DNA of 56,804 nt from positions 1 to 56,804 of the forward strand of contig DAHVAN010000462.1 of NCBI GenBank assembly GCA_027314595.1. The letters are read 5' to 3'. Below, piece by piece: positions 17,458 to 24,953 of the stretch. The notes below the pieces were generated by a model. The model was not told the DNA's origin. It ran no database searches and worked only from the letters and a program-made list of their open reading frames with translations. Source of the stretch: Actinomycetota bacterium (GTDB lineage Bacteria; Actinomycetota; Actinomycetes; Streptosporangiales; Streptosporangiaceae). Each line of letters opens with the position of its first letter. Positions within the stretch are counted from its first letter, which is position 1. The translations under genes were made by a program, and so were the position numbers.

Positions 17458-19353
17458 ATGGGCAGATACGAGGACGTTTTCCGGCGCAGCCTTGCCGACC
17501 CCGCGGGCTTCTGGGCCGAGGCCGCCCGCGCCGTCGACTGGTACACGGAGCCGGAAACCATCCTGGACGACAGTAACCCGCCGTTCTACCGGTGGTTCCG
17601 TGGCGGCACGCTGAACACCTGCTACAACGCCCTGGACCGGCACGTCGCCAGCGGCCGGGCCGGACAGCCCGCGCTGATCTACGACTCCCCGGTCACCGGC
17701 GCCAAGCGCCGCTACACGTTCGGGGAACTGCGCGATGAGACCGCCAGGTTCGCCGGGGTTCTCGCTGGCCTGAACATCGGCAAGGGCGACCGTGTCGTCG
17801 TCTACATGCCGATGATCCCCGAGGCCGTGGTCGCGATGCTGGCCTGCGCCCGGCTCGGCGCGGTGCACTCGGTCGTGTTCGGCGGGTTCGCGGCGCACGA
17901 ACTCGCGGTGCGGATCGACGACGCGCGGCCCAAGCTGATCGTGTCCGCGTCCTGCGGCATCGAAGTCAAGCGGATCATCGAGTACAAGCCGATCCTCGAC
18001 AAAGCCATAGAAGAGGCCGCGCACAAGCCGGAGCACACGGTCATCGTCCAGCGCCCGCAGGCGACCGCCGAAATGGGGGAGCGGGACCTGGACTGGCACA
18101 CTCTCATGGCGCAGGCGCGCCCGCAGCCCTGCGTGCCGGTGGCGGCGACCGACCCGCTCTACATCCTGTACACCTCGGGCACCACAGGAAAGCCGAAGGG
18201 CGTGGTCAGGGACAACGGCGGGCACGCGGTCGCGCTCACCTGGTCGATGCGGAACGTCTACGACATGAACCCGGGCGAGGTGTTCTGGGCGGCGTCGGAC
18301 ATCGGCTGGGTCGTGGGCCATTCCTACATCGTGTACGCGCCCCTGCTCGCCGGCTGCACCACGATCTTGTACGAGGGCAAGCCGGTCGGCACGCCCGACG
18401 CGGGAGCGTTCTGGCGGGTAGCCGCGGAGCACAACGTGAAGGCCCTGTTCACGGCTCCGACCGGGTTCCGGGCCATCCGCAGGGAAGACCCGGACGGCGC
18501 CCTCAGGGCCCGGTACGACCTGGCCGCGTTCCGGTACCTGTTCCTGGCGGGCGAGCGGCTCGATCCCGAGACGTACCGCTGGGCCGGGGACCTTCTCGGC
18601 GTCCCGGTCGTGGACCACTGGTGGCAGACCGAGACCGGCTGGGCGGTCGCCGCCGACCCGATGGGCCTGGAGGCACTGCCCACAAGGCCAGGCTCGCCGA
18701 GCATGCCCATACCGGGCTATGACGTGCGGATCTTCGACGAGGAAGGCGGCGAATTGCCGCCGGGCCAGACCGGTCAGATCGTGATCAGGCTGCCGCTGCC
18801 GCCCGGCTGCCTGCCGACGCTGTGGAACAACGACGAGGGGTTCAGGAACTCCTACCTCAACAGGTACCCCGGCTACTACCTGACCGGCGACGGCGGCTAC
18901 CGCGACGCGGACGGCTACCTGTACGTCATGGGGCGGACCGACGACGTGATCAACGTGGCCGGCCACCGGCTGTCCACCGGCGAGATGGAAGAGGTGCTCG
19001 CCAGCCACCCGGCCGTTGCCGAGTGCGCGGTGTTCGGCGTGAACGACGAGCTCAAGGGCGAGGTCCCGCGCGGCTTCGTCGTGCTCAAGGCGGGCGTCAG
19101 CGCCGATCCGGACGCTCTCGCGGCGGAGCTTGCCGCGATGATCCGCGAGCGGATCGGCGCCATCGCCGCGCTGAGCAGGCTCGACGTCGTCCCCGGGCTG
19201 CCCAAGACCCGGTCGGGAAAGATCCTGCGGAAGACCATGCGCGGTATCGCGAACGGCAGGGACGAGCCGGTCCCCTCGACCATCGAAGACCCCGCTGTCC
19301 TGGACGGGCTTCGTCCTATTCTTCTCCCGAACGGTCCCGGGCTTCTGCCCTGA
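17458..19353 (+). CDS. prpE: Propionyl-/acetyl-CoA synthetase (PrpE/AcsA-like)
   Basis: 631-residue AMP-forming acyl-CoA synthetase that activates a short carboxylate to its CoA thioester. Visible motifs are the ATP-binding YILYTSGTTGKPKGV, WWQTETGW, YYLTGDGGYRDADGY, GRTDDVINVAGHRLSTGEM and the catalytic Lys in KTRSGKILRKTMR. The N-terminal FWAEAARAVDWYTEP and GGTLNTCYNALDRHV favour the propionate/acetate group over longer-chain ligases. ATG 17458 matches family N-termini; GTG 17434 in frame is the alternative. Its end overlaps the convergent HspR-like gene by 38 bp. Confidence 0.88.
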   Translation: MGRYEDVFRRSLADPAGFWAEAARAVDWYTEPETILDDSNPPFYRWFRGGTLNTCYNALDRHVASGRAGQPALIYDSPVTGAKRRYTFGELRDETARFAGVLAGLNIGKGDRVVVYMPMIPEAVVAMLACARLGAVHSVVFGGFAAHELAVRIDDARPKLIVSASCGIEVKRIIEYKPILDKAIEEAAHKPEHTVIVQRPQATAEMGERDLDWHTLMAQARPQPCVPVAATDPLYILYTSGTTGKPKGVVRDNGGHAVALTWSMRNVYDMNPGEVFWAASDIGWVVGHSYIVYAPLLAGCTTILYEGKPVGTPDAGAFWRVAAEHNVKALFTAPTGFRAIRREDPDGALRARYDLAAFRYLFLAGERLDPETYRWAGDLLGVPVVDHWWQTETGWAVAADPMGLEALPTRPGSPSMPIPGYDVRIFDEEGGELPPGQTGQIVIRLPLPPGCLPTLWNNDEGFRNSYLNRYPGYYLTGDGGYRDADGYLYVMGRTDDVINVAGHRLSTGEMEEVLASHPAVAECAVFGVNDELKGEVPRGFVVLKAGVSADPDALAAELAAMIRERIGAIAALSRLDVVPGLPKTRSGKILRKTMRGIANGRDEPVPSTIEDPAVLDGLRPILLPNGPGLLP

Positions 19354-19696
19354 GCAATGCGCTCAGCTGCCGGGCCAGGCCGTCGCGCTCGGCCAGCACC
19401 CGGGAGAGCCGTGCGGCGAGCTCGTCACGCTGCCGGGCAGCCTCGGCTAGCCGCTGTTCGAGTTCGATGATCCGGCGGATGGCGGGCATCGTCATGCCTT
19501 CATCGGCCATGGTCGCGACCCGCGCGATGATCCGGATCTCCACCCGCGTATAGCGGCGCTGCCGGCCGGCCGACCGCTGCGGCGAGACCACCTGGAGCTC
19601 GTCGACGCGGCGCAGGAAGGCCTGCTTGACCGCGAGCATCTGCGCCACCTGCCCCACTGTGTACAAGGGGACGTCTTCGTCGTCGAACGGTTCCAT
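19316..19696 (-). CDS. hspR: HspR-like MerR-family regulator
   Basis: 126 residues. A MerR-type winged helix (LYTVGQVAQMLAVKQAFLRR, then VVSPQRSAGRQRRYTRVEI) followed by a long coiled coil (IIELEQRLAEAARQRDEL). The VSP-x-R-(T/S)-AG-x-x-RRY signature and IRRIIELE match HspR repressors of heat-shock genes. It lies just downstream of hsp20 on the same strand, so it probably controls that gene. GGGGAGG ribosome-binding site precedes the ATG. A 13-bp hairpin separates it from hsp20. Confidence 0.8.
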   Translation of the reverse strand: MEPFDDEDVPLYTVGQVAQMLAVKQAFLRRVDELQVVSPQRSAGRQRRYTRVEIRIIARVATMADEGMTMPAIRRIIELEQRLAEAARQRDELAARLSRVLAERDGLARQLSALLRAEARDRSGEE

Positions 19697-19721
19697 CGGT
19701 TCACCTCCCCAGCCGAATGGT

Positions 19722-19761
19722 AAAGCGGCCGACGCAGGACCGAGCCCCCGTCGGCCGCTTT
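19722..19761 (-). terminator. Strong hairpin between hsp20 and the HspR-like gene
   Basis: AAAGCGGCCGACG (19722-19734) pairs perfectly over 13 bp with CGTCGGCCGCTTT (19749-19761), 14-base loop. It sits after the hsp20 stop and before the regulator's ribosome-binding site. It may terminate most hsp20 transcripts and lower regulator expression, or stabilise the hsp20 mRNA end. Confidence 0.7.
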
Positions 19762-19792
19762 GCGCGGCGTTCCCGGTCAGCCGGTCAGCTGG

Positions 19793-20218
19793 TCAGCTGG
19801 CCAGTTCCCGCTTGGAGCCGATCGCGATCTTGCGGGGCTTGGCCTCCTCGCGAACCGGGATCCGGAGCTCGAGGACGCCGTCGTGCTCGCTCGCCTCGAT
19901 GTTGTCGGCGTCGAGGTTGTCAGGGAGCCGGACGCTGCGGGTGAAGCTGCCGAACAGCCGCTCCCGGACCACCGGGGACTCGCCCTCGGTCTTGGTCTCC
20001 TCGCGGCTGGCGCTCACCGTGAGCACGCCACGGTCGACGGTGACGTCGATCTTCTCCGGGTCCACGCCGGGCACGTCGAAGCGCAGCACGACCTCGCCGT
20101 CGCGACGGATGGTGTCCATCGGCAGGGCCGTGGTGAACGCCGGGGCAAAGCCGCCGAACGCGCGCCGCACGATGCGATCGAAGTCCCGCGAGATCGGGTC
20201 GAGAGTAGTCAGGTACAT
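19793..20218 (-). CDS. hsp20: Hsp20/alpha-crystallin small heat-shock protein
   Basis: 141-residue ATP-independent chaperone that holds unfolding proteins. The alpha-crystallin domain spans about residues 35-130: VVLRFDVPGVDPEKIDVTVD, GVLTVSASRE, and the C-terminal HDGVLELRIPV-x-x-x-x-x-P with the I-x-I/V-type anchor KIAIGS. AGGAGG (20224-20229) lies five bases before the ATG. The leader has unusual structure (next entries), and a consensus-like promoter overlaps a HAIR-like dyad. Probably co-regulated by the HspR-like gene downstream. Confidence 0.9.
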   Translation of the reverse strand: MYLTTLDPISRDFDRIVRRAFGGFAPAFTTALPMDTIRRDGEVVLRFDVPGVDPEKIDVTVDRGVLTVSASREETKTEGESPVVRERLFGSFTRSVRLPDNLDADNIEASEHDGVLELRIPVREEAKPRKIAIGSKRELAS

Positions 20219-20223
20219 CGCTG

Positions 20224-20261
20224 CCTCCTGTGGAGGGCCCTGCCACCCTGGCTGGGCCCTC
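20224..20261 (-). promoter_or_regulatory. hsp20 leader with two mutually exclusive hairpins at the ribosome-binding site
   Basis: In the mRNA sense, GAGGGCCC (20261-20254) pairs with GGGCCCTC (20240-20233), extended by GCC/GGC across an A-A mismatch, loop AGGGT. The tail of that second arm, CCTCC (20236-20232), can instead pair with GGAGG of the ribosome-binding site (20228-20224) across the three-base loop ACA. The two foldings share bases, so one frees and the other masks the site. This could be a switch or thermosensor; no folding energies were computed. Confidence 0.5.
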
Positions 20262-20288
20262 TGCTACTCAGTAACCTACAACTGAATT

Positions 20289-20317
20289 TGTATATTTCTT
20301 TGATCAGTCATGTCAAG
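20289..20317 (-). promoter_or_regulatory. hsp20 promoter with HAIR-like dyad
   Basis: Minus strand: -35 TTGACA (20316-20311), 16-base spacer, -10 TATACA (20294-20289). Overlapping it, CTTGA (20317-20313) and TCAA(A)G (20303-20298) form an inverted repeat like the HspR operator CTTGAGT-N7-ACTCAAG, but with inner arms only and a 9-base instead of 11-base gap. Confidence 0.6.
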
Positions 20318-20356
20318 TTAGTTGGTGCCCGGCGTCAGCGGCTAACCTCAGAAGGC

Positions 20357-20893
20357 ATGGCGATCCGACCGATCCGGCTGTTCGGCGACCCGATTCTCCG
20401 TACCGTCGCCGACCCCGTCACCGACTTTGACAAGCAACTGCGCAACCTGGTCAAGGACCTGACCGAGACGCTGCGGGACGCGCAGGGGCTAGGGCTCGCC
20501 GCGCCGCAGATCGGGGTCGGGCTGCGGGTGTTCGCCTATGCCGTGGGCAGTGAGCGCGGCTACCTGGTGAACCCGGACCTGAAATTCCCCGACGAGGAGG
20601 AGCAGGACGGCGAGGAGGGCTGCCTGTCCTTCCCCGGCGTCTACTTCGACGTGAAACGACGGCTCAACACCGTGGCCAGAGGCTTCACCGACCGCGGTGA
20701 CCCGGTGCAGGTGGTGGGGACCGACGTGCTCGCGCGCTGCCTGCAGCACGAGACCGACCACCTCGAGGGCGTGCTATTCATCGACCGGATGGATCCGGCG
20801 ACCCGCAAGCGCGCTGTGCGGCAGATCAGGGAGGCGGATTGGGCCGGACCGGTGAGGTTGAGCCCGCATCGGATCACCGACCGCATATTCTGA
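20357..20893 (+). CDS. def: Peptide deformylase
   Basis: 178-residue metalloenzyme removing the formyl group from nascent proteins. All three motifs are present: GLGLAAPQIG (44-53), EEGCLSFPG (86-94, metal ligand Cys89) and HETDHLEG (131-138, two His ligands and the catalytic Glu). ATG 20357 follows AGAAGG closely; a long in-frame upstream extension overlaps hsp20 and is rejected. Divergent from hsp20. The C-terminus is slightly longer than in the E. coli enzyme. It is not next to fmt. Confidence 0.93.
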   Translation: MAIRPIRLFGDPILRTVADPVTDFDKQLRNLVKDLTETLRDAQGLGLAAPQIGVGLRVFAYAVGSERGYLVNPDLKFPDEEEQDGEEGCLSFPGVYFDVKRRLNTVARGFTDRGDPVQVVGTDVLARCLQHETDHLEGVLFIDRMDPATRKRAVRQIREADWAGPVRLSPHRITDRIF

Positions 20894-21037
20894 ACCTAGC
20901 GCGAACACCGCGCTCCCGCATTGAGCACAGGAAACACCTGCAGTATGGCCTCGGTAGGGCATCGTCCGTGTAACGATTCCTTCATCTAGGGCGGGTAGTT
21001 TCCCTGCGGGATGAAGCTACGCGGGAGGTACACCGAC

Positions 21038-23176
21038 ATGTCGCGAACGGTGCCCGGAGATGCCCGCCAGCAATGGCCTCACGGCGAGGGGCGCGACAAG
21101 AGGTACGGTGAGGGGCAGGACGTGGCCGGTTCGGGGTACAGCGACAACGCCGGGGTGGACCCGGAGTACGACCCTCAGGAACACGCCAGCCAGGTGTACG
21201 GAGGTCAGGCGTACGGAGCGCGGGCCGGTAACGGCCAGGCCTACCCCGGTCAGGGCTATGCGGGCCAGGCCTACAACGGGCAGGCCTACGACACGCGCGG
21301 GTACCAGGGCCAGGCATACGACGTCCAGGGCTATGACGTCCAGGGCTATGGCGGGCGGGGATACCAGGGCCAGGCCGCCTATACCGACCGGGCTTATGAC
21401 GGGCAGGGCTACGACGGACGCGCGTACCAGGGCCAGCCCGCCTATGACGACAGGGACTACGACGTCCAGGGCTACAACGGACGCGCGTACCAGGGCCAGC
21501 CCTATGACGGCCAGGCCTACGCGGACCAGGCCTACGACGGCCAGGGCTATGACGTCCAGGCCCGCAACGGGCGCGCACATCAGGGCCAGGCCGCCTATGA
21601 CGACAGGGACTACGACGTCCAGGGCTACAACGGCCGCGCGTACCAGGGCCAGCCCTATGACGGCCAGGCCCGCAACGGGACCGCACGCCAGGGCCAGGCC
21701 TATGACGGCCAGGCCCATACCGGCCAGGCCCATACCGGCCAGGCCCGCAACGGGACCGCGCGCCAGGGCCAGGCTTATAACGGCCAGGGCTACAACGGGA
21801 CCGCACGCCAGGACCAGGCCTATGACGGCAAGGCCCACCCGGGGCAGGGATACGACACACAGGGGTTCGGCGCTCCTGACCGGGGACAGGGCGGCCAGAC
21901 GCGGAAGTACGCGGCTGCGCAGCCCGGCTACGAAGGCCGGGGTGGCGGCAAGCCGGGCATCTCACCTCCGGGACGCGGGCGCCTCGGCAGGCGAGGCGGC
22001 CCTGGCAAGCGCAAGGTCCACTTCCGCCGTCTGCGCAGGTGGTCGCACCGCCCGGCGTTCCGGGTGGTCGCCGCGATCCTCGCGGTCTTTCTCGTCTGGG
22101 TGATGTTTTCGGCCGGGCAGGCGACATTCAAGAACACCGGTAACAGCCTGGCCGCTAACCTGGCGGAATGGATGCGCGACCACTACCTGGGCCCGGTCGT
22201 GACGTTCGGTGAGTGGATGACCTACAGCCCGCCGAAGGTCGGCGGCAAGCCTAACTTCAGCTACGCCGTCCCCAAGAACGAGCAGATCACGGTTACCAAG
22301 ACAAAGAGCAAGCACAAGGGGTTCGTGCCCGACATCCCGGCCACGCTGAAGACGCTCGCGTCGGGTCCGCCGCTGGCCGGTGAGGGGCAGTGGCGCGTGG
22401 TCGAGAAGGTGAAGGGCCAGCCAGCGATCCTCACCACGTTCCTGCGGGACGGCGGGCAGTACACCTCCTACTCCAACGGGATTGCCTCGATCGACCAGCG
22501 GCTGGTCAGGTTCTCGCTGCGCCCCGGCACTGAAGACCCTGGCCCCGCCCCGAACAGCACAGGGAACTGGGGCGTGCCGAACTACATCCCGGCCGGCCAG
22601 CGCACCGGCCTGCTCGCCACCTTCAACAGCGGCTTCAAGCTGGCCGCCGCCAATGGCGGCTTCTACCTCAACGGCCTCTATCACGGCTCGCTGATCAACG
22701 GCGCCGCGTCGGTCGTCTACTACAAGAACGGCACCATCAAGATCGGCGAGTGGGGCCGGGACTTCACGATGAACCCGAACATCGTGGCCGTGCGGCAGAA
22801 CCTCAAGCTGCTCGTGGATCACGGCAAGGTGGCCGGAGACTCCAACAAGAACGTGGAAACCACCTGGGGCGCGACGCTGGGCGGGTCGTACTGGGTCTGG
22901 CGTTCCGGGATCGGCATCACCAAGGACAACCGGATCGTCTTCGTCTACGGCCAGGCGCTCGACGCCCTGGACCTGGCCAACCTGCTGCAGCGGGCCGGCG
23001 CGGTCGAGGGGATGCAGCTGGACATCAACCCAGCCTGGATGAAGTTCGACTACTACCAGGCCGACGGCCACCCGGGCAACCCGACGCCTGTGCCGCTGCT
23101 TCCCAGCCAGCAGCCTAGCCCTTACTCGTACTACACCCCCTCCACGCGTGACTTCACAGCGGTTTACGCTCGGTGA
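21038..23176 (+). CDS. Tyr-x-Gly-Gln repeat membrane protein with extracellular phosphodiester glycosidase domain
   Basis: 712 residues in three parts. Residues about 50-280 are a low-complexity cytoplasmic region made of degenerate pentapeptides (Y-D/N-G-Q-A/G, variants RNGTA and AYQGQ). A basic stretch (KRKVHFRRLRRWSHR) leads to one membrane helix at about 344-360 (VVAAILAVFLVWVMF). Residues about 400-712 face outside and resemble phosphodiester-glycosidase (NAGPA/DUF2233) domains: TGLLATFNSGFKLAAANGGF, YYKNGTIKIGEWGRD, QNLKLLVDHGK, LLQRAGAVEGMQLDINPAWM. ATG 21038 is preferred (GGGAGG nine bases upstream) over ATG 21011. Its stop overlaps the UbiA start (GTGA), so the two are translationally coupled. 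A role in trimming or anchoring a lipid-linked envelope glycan is inference. Confidence 0.75.
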   Translation: MSRTVPGDARQQWPHGEGRDKRYGEGQDVAGSGYSDNAGVDPEYDPQEHASQVYGGQAYGARAGNGQAYPGQGYAGQAYNGQAYDTRGYQGQAYDVQGYDVQGYGGRGYQGQAAYTDRAYDGQGYDGRAYQGQPAYDDRDYDVQGYNGRAYQGQPYDGQAYADQAYDGQGYDVQARNGRAHQGQAAYDDRDYDVQGYNGRAYQGQPYDGQARNGTARQGQAYDGQAHTGQAHTGQARNGTARQGQAYNGQGYNGTARQDQAYDGKAHPGQGYDTQGFGAPDRGQGGQTRKYAAAQPGYEGRGGGKPGISPPGRGRLGRRGGPGKRKVHFRRLRRWSHRPAFRVVAAILAVFLVWVMFSAGQATFKNTGNSLAANLAEWMRDHYLGPVVTFGEWMTYSPPKVGGKPNFSYAVPKNEQITVTKTKSKHKGFVPDIPATLKTLASGPPLAGEGQWRVVEKVKGQPAILTTFLRDGGQYTSYSNGIASIDQRLVRFSLRPGTEDPGPAPNSTGNWGVPNYIPAGQRTGLLATFNSGFKLAAANGGFYLNGLYHGSLINGAASVVYYKNGTIKIGEWGRDFTMNPNIVAVRQNLKLLVDHGKVAGDSNKNVETTWGATLGGSYWVWRSGIGITKDNRIVFVYGQALDALDLANLLQRAGAVEGMQLDINPAWMKFDYYQADGHPGNPTPVPLLPSQQPSPYSYYTPSTRDFTAVYAR
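21230..21850 (+). repeat. In-frame degenerate tandem repeats, including a 153-bp duplication
   Basis: Repeated short units on a TAYGACGGNCAGGSN theme encode Y-D-G-Q-A/G pentapeptides. A longer block beginning CCTATGACGACAGGGACTAC at 21441 recurs at 21594 (offset 153 bases, 51 codons) and stays nearly identical for over 70 bases. Units such as CATACCGGCCAGGCC are repeated head to tail (about 21715-21745). Copy number is likely to vary by slippage or recombination. Confidence 0.8.
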
Positions 23177-24126
23177 CCGTCAACAAGACATGGGCCCGCG
23201 GCGAGGACGCGGGCCCACAGACTCAGGCGGCGGCCGCGGCGCTCCCTGTTTCGTCGTCGCGATGGCTGATCGCCGTCATCCGCACCACCCGGCCCCGTCA
23301 ATGGCCTAAGAACCTGCTGGTCCTGGCGGCGCCGCTGGCCGCCGCCTCGCTGGGCCACAGCGGCGGCCTCAGCTATGCTCTGGTCGCCATGCTCGCCTTC
23401 GGCTGCGCGTCGGCCGCGGTATACATGGTCAACGACGTCATCGACGCCGAACGCGACCGGCGGCATCCGGTCAAGCGGAACCGCCCGGTCGCCTCGGGCG
23501 CGCTGCCCGCACACCACGCCCTGATGCTCGCCGTCCTGTCGGCCGCCTGCGCGATCGCCGCGGGCATGGTCATCAGCGCGCCGCTGCTCGTGGCGGCCGT
23601 CTCGGCCTACCTGTTCACGTCGTTCCTGTACTCCGCGCGGCTCAAGCACGTGCCGTTCGTGGAGATGCTGCTCGTCGCCTCCGGGTTCCTGCTCCGCGTC
23701 CTCGGCGGCGCGGCGGCGACCCACGTGAAGCTGTCCATCTGGTTCCTGCTCGTCTGCAGCCTCGGCGCGCTCGGCGTCGCGGTCGCCAAGCGGTACACCG
23801 AGCTGACCAGCCTGGGAGCGAACGCCGTCAAGCACCGCCCGGTGATGCGCTGGTACCGGCCGGCAGTGCTCCGGGTGGGACAGTTGCTCGTCGGCGTGGG
23901 TATGCTCGCGACCTACCTGATGTGGGCGGTCAACGAGACGACGGCCGCCAGGGACTGGCATCTGGCCAGCGCGCTGCCGCTGGCCGCCGCGCTCGCCTGG
24001 TTCGGCGTGCTCACCGCGCGCCGCACCGTCCGCCCCGTCGAAGACCTGATAATGCGGGACGGGATCATGCTGTTCTGTGAAGTGGCATGGCTTGTCCTGT
24101 TCTGCGCCGGACTTTACGTAGCGTAG
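23173..24126 (+). CDS. ubiA: UbiA-family decaprenyl-phosphate phosphoribosyltransferase-like protein
   Basis: 317-residue polytopic membrane prenyltransferase-fold enzyme. The first Asp-rich motif is NDVIDAERDRRHPVKRNRP (from Asn87), with the H-P-x-K-R-x-RP ending that distinguishes 5-phosphoribosyl-1-diphosphate:decaprenyl-phosphate transferases (Rv3806c type) from quinone enzymes. The second region is YSARLKHVPFVEML. It would make decaprenylphosphoryl-5-phosphoribose, the first step to decaprenylphosphoryl-arabinose. GTG start overlaps the preceding stop by four bases, and a DprE2-like gene follows after eight bases. Confidence 0.82.
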   Translation: MTVNKTWARGEDAGPQTQAAAAALPVSSSRWLIAVIRTTRPRQWPKNLLVLAAPLAAASLGHSGGLSYALVAMLAFGCASAAVYMVNDVIDAERDRRHPVKRNRPVASGALPAHHALMLAVLSAACAIAAGMVISAPLLVAAVSAYLFTSFLYSARLKHVPFVEMLLVASGFLLRVLGGAAATHVKLSIWFLLVCSLGALGVAVAKRYTELTSLGANAVKHRPVMRWYRPAVLRVGQLLVGVGMLATYLMWAVNETTAARDWHLASALPLAAALAWFGVLTARRTVRPVEDLIMRDGIMLFCEVAWLVLFCAGLYVA

Positions 24127-24134
24127 GTGGCGAG

Positions 24135-24890
24135 ATGACGAATAGCCGTGCCGGCGCGCCGCGCCCGTCCCGGGTCCTGCTGCTCGGCGGGACGAGCGAG
24201 ATAGGCCTGGCGATCCTGTCCGCGATCGGCCTCTCGCCCGACGCCGAGGTGATCCTGGCGGGCCGCGACGCGCAGCGGCTCGAGGCGGCGGGCAAGGCGC
24301 TGAACCGCCGGGTGACGGTCGCGCTCTACGACGCGGTGGACACCGCGAGCCATCAGGCGTTCGCCGACGGAATCTGTGCCGGGGGCGTTCCGGACCTGGT
24401 GATCGCCGCGACCGGGATCATGATCCCGCAGGAGCGGGCGGAAGACGACGTGCGCCTCGCGGCCAGCATGATCGAGACGAACTTCACCGGGCACGTCACG
24501 GCGCTGCTCGCCTTCGGCGGCCACATGCGCCGCCGGGGCAGCGGCACGATCGTCGTGCTCTCCTCGGTGGCAGCCGTCCGGCCGCGGAAGTTCAACGCGG
24601 TCTACGGCGCCGCCAAGGCGGGCCTCGACGCGTTCGCCCGTGGCTTCGCCGACGAACTGCACGGCACCGGCGTGCGGCTGCTGCTTGTCCGCCCGGGCTT
24701 CGTGACTGGCCGGATGACCGAGGGCATGACCCCGGCGCCGCTCGCGACCACCCCCGAGGCCGTCGGCGCCGCGGTCGCGGCGGCCTTGCGCGGCGGGAAG
24801 CCGACCGTATGGGTGCCGGCTCCGCTGGCCGGGCTCGCGACCGCCATGCGGATGGTGCCACGCTCGGTGTGGCGTAGGATCGAGCGCTGA
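24135..24890 (+). CDS. dprE2: DprE2-like short-chain dehydrogenase (decaprenylphosphoryl-keto-pentose reductase)
   Basis: 251-residue SDR enzyme with LLLGGTSEIGLAI (NAD-binding), VIAATG, catalytic Ser in VVLSSVAAV and Tyr/Lys in YGAAKAGLDAF. The ending TVWVPAPLAGLATAMRMVPR followed by SVWRRI matches the membrane-proximal tail of DprE2 (Rv3791), which reduces the 2-keto intermediate to decaprenylphosphoryl-arabinose. It follows ubiA immediately, which supports the assignment. The partner oxidase gene dprE1 is not in the window. ATG 24135; an upstream in-frame extension overlaps ubiA and is rejected. Confidence 0.82.
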   Translation: MTNSRAGAPRPSRVLLLGGTSEIGLAILSAIGLSPDAEVILAGRDAQRLEAAGKALNRRVTVALYDAVDTASHQAFADGICAGGVPDLVIAATGIMIPQERAEDDVRLAASMIETNFTGHVTALLAFGGHMRRRGSGTIVVLSSVAAVRPRKFNAVYGAAKAGLDAFARGFADELHGTGVRLLLVRPGFVTGRMTEGMTPAPLATTPEAVGAAVAAALRGGKPTVWVPAPLAGLATAMRMVPRSVWRRIER

Positions 24891-24911
24891 ATTCCCTCTG
24901 AACAGGAATTC
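24889..24911 (+). terminator. Hairpin at the end of the ubiA-dprE2 operon
   Basis: GAATTCC (24889-24895), nine-base loop, GGAATTC (24905-24911); 7 bp perfect. It begins within the dprE2 stop codon, so it may end the operon; it could equally be an operator for the response-regulator gene starting at 24954. Confidence 0.4.
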
Positions 24912-24953
24912 GCGCAGTTCGGGCCCGCGCGAGCACGGGTAAATTCCTCAGTT

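Noticed and set aside
16789-19008. 739-codon minus-strand open frame opposite prpE and the DUF1206 gene
   Set aside because: It is rich in Arg, Gly, His and Val with no domain, and both genes on the plus strand have complete family motifs. High-GC antisense artefact.
19760-20356. N-terminal extension of peptide deformylase
   Set aside because: The extension runs antisense through hsp20; the family begins at ATG 20357.
20982-22127. Long minus-strand open frames (up to 381 codons) opposite the repeat protein, one strongly hydrophobic
   Set aside because: They are produced by the repetitive Y-D-G-Q codons read in antisense; composition is monotonous, there is no ribosome-binding site and the plus-strand gene is clearly real.
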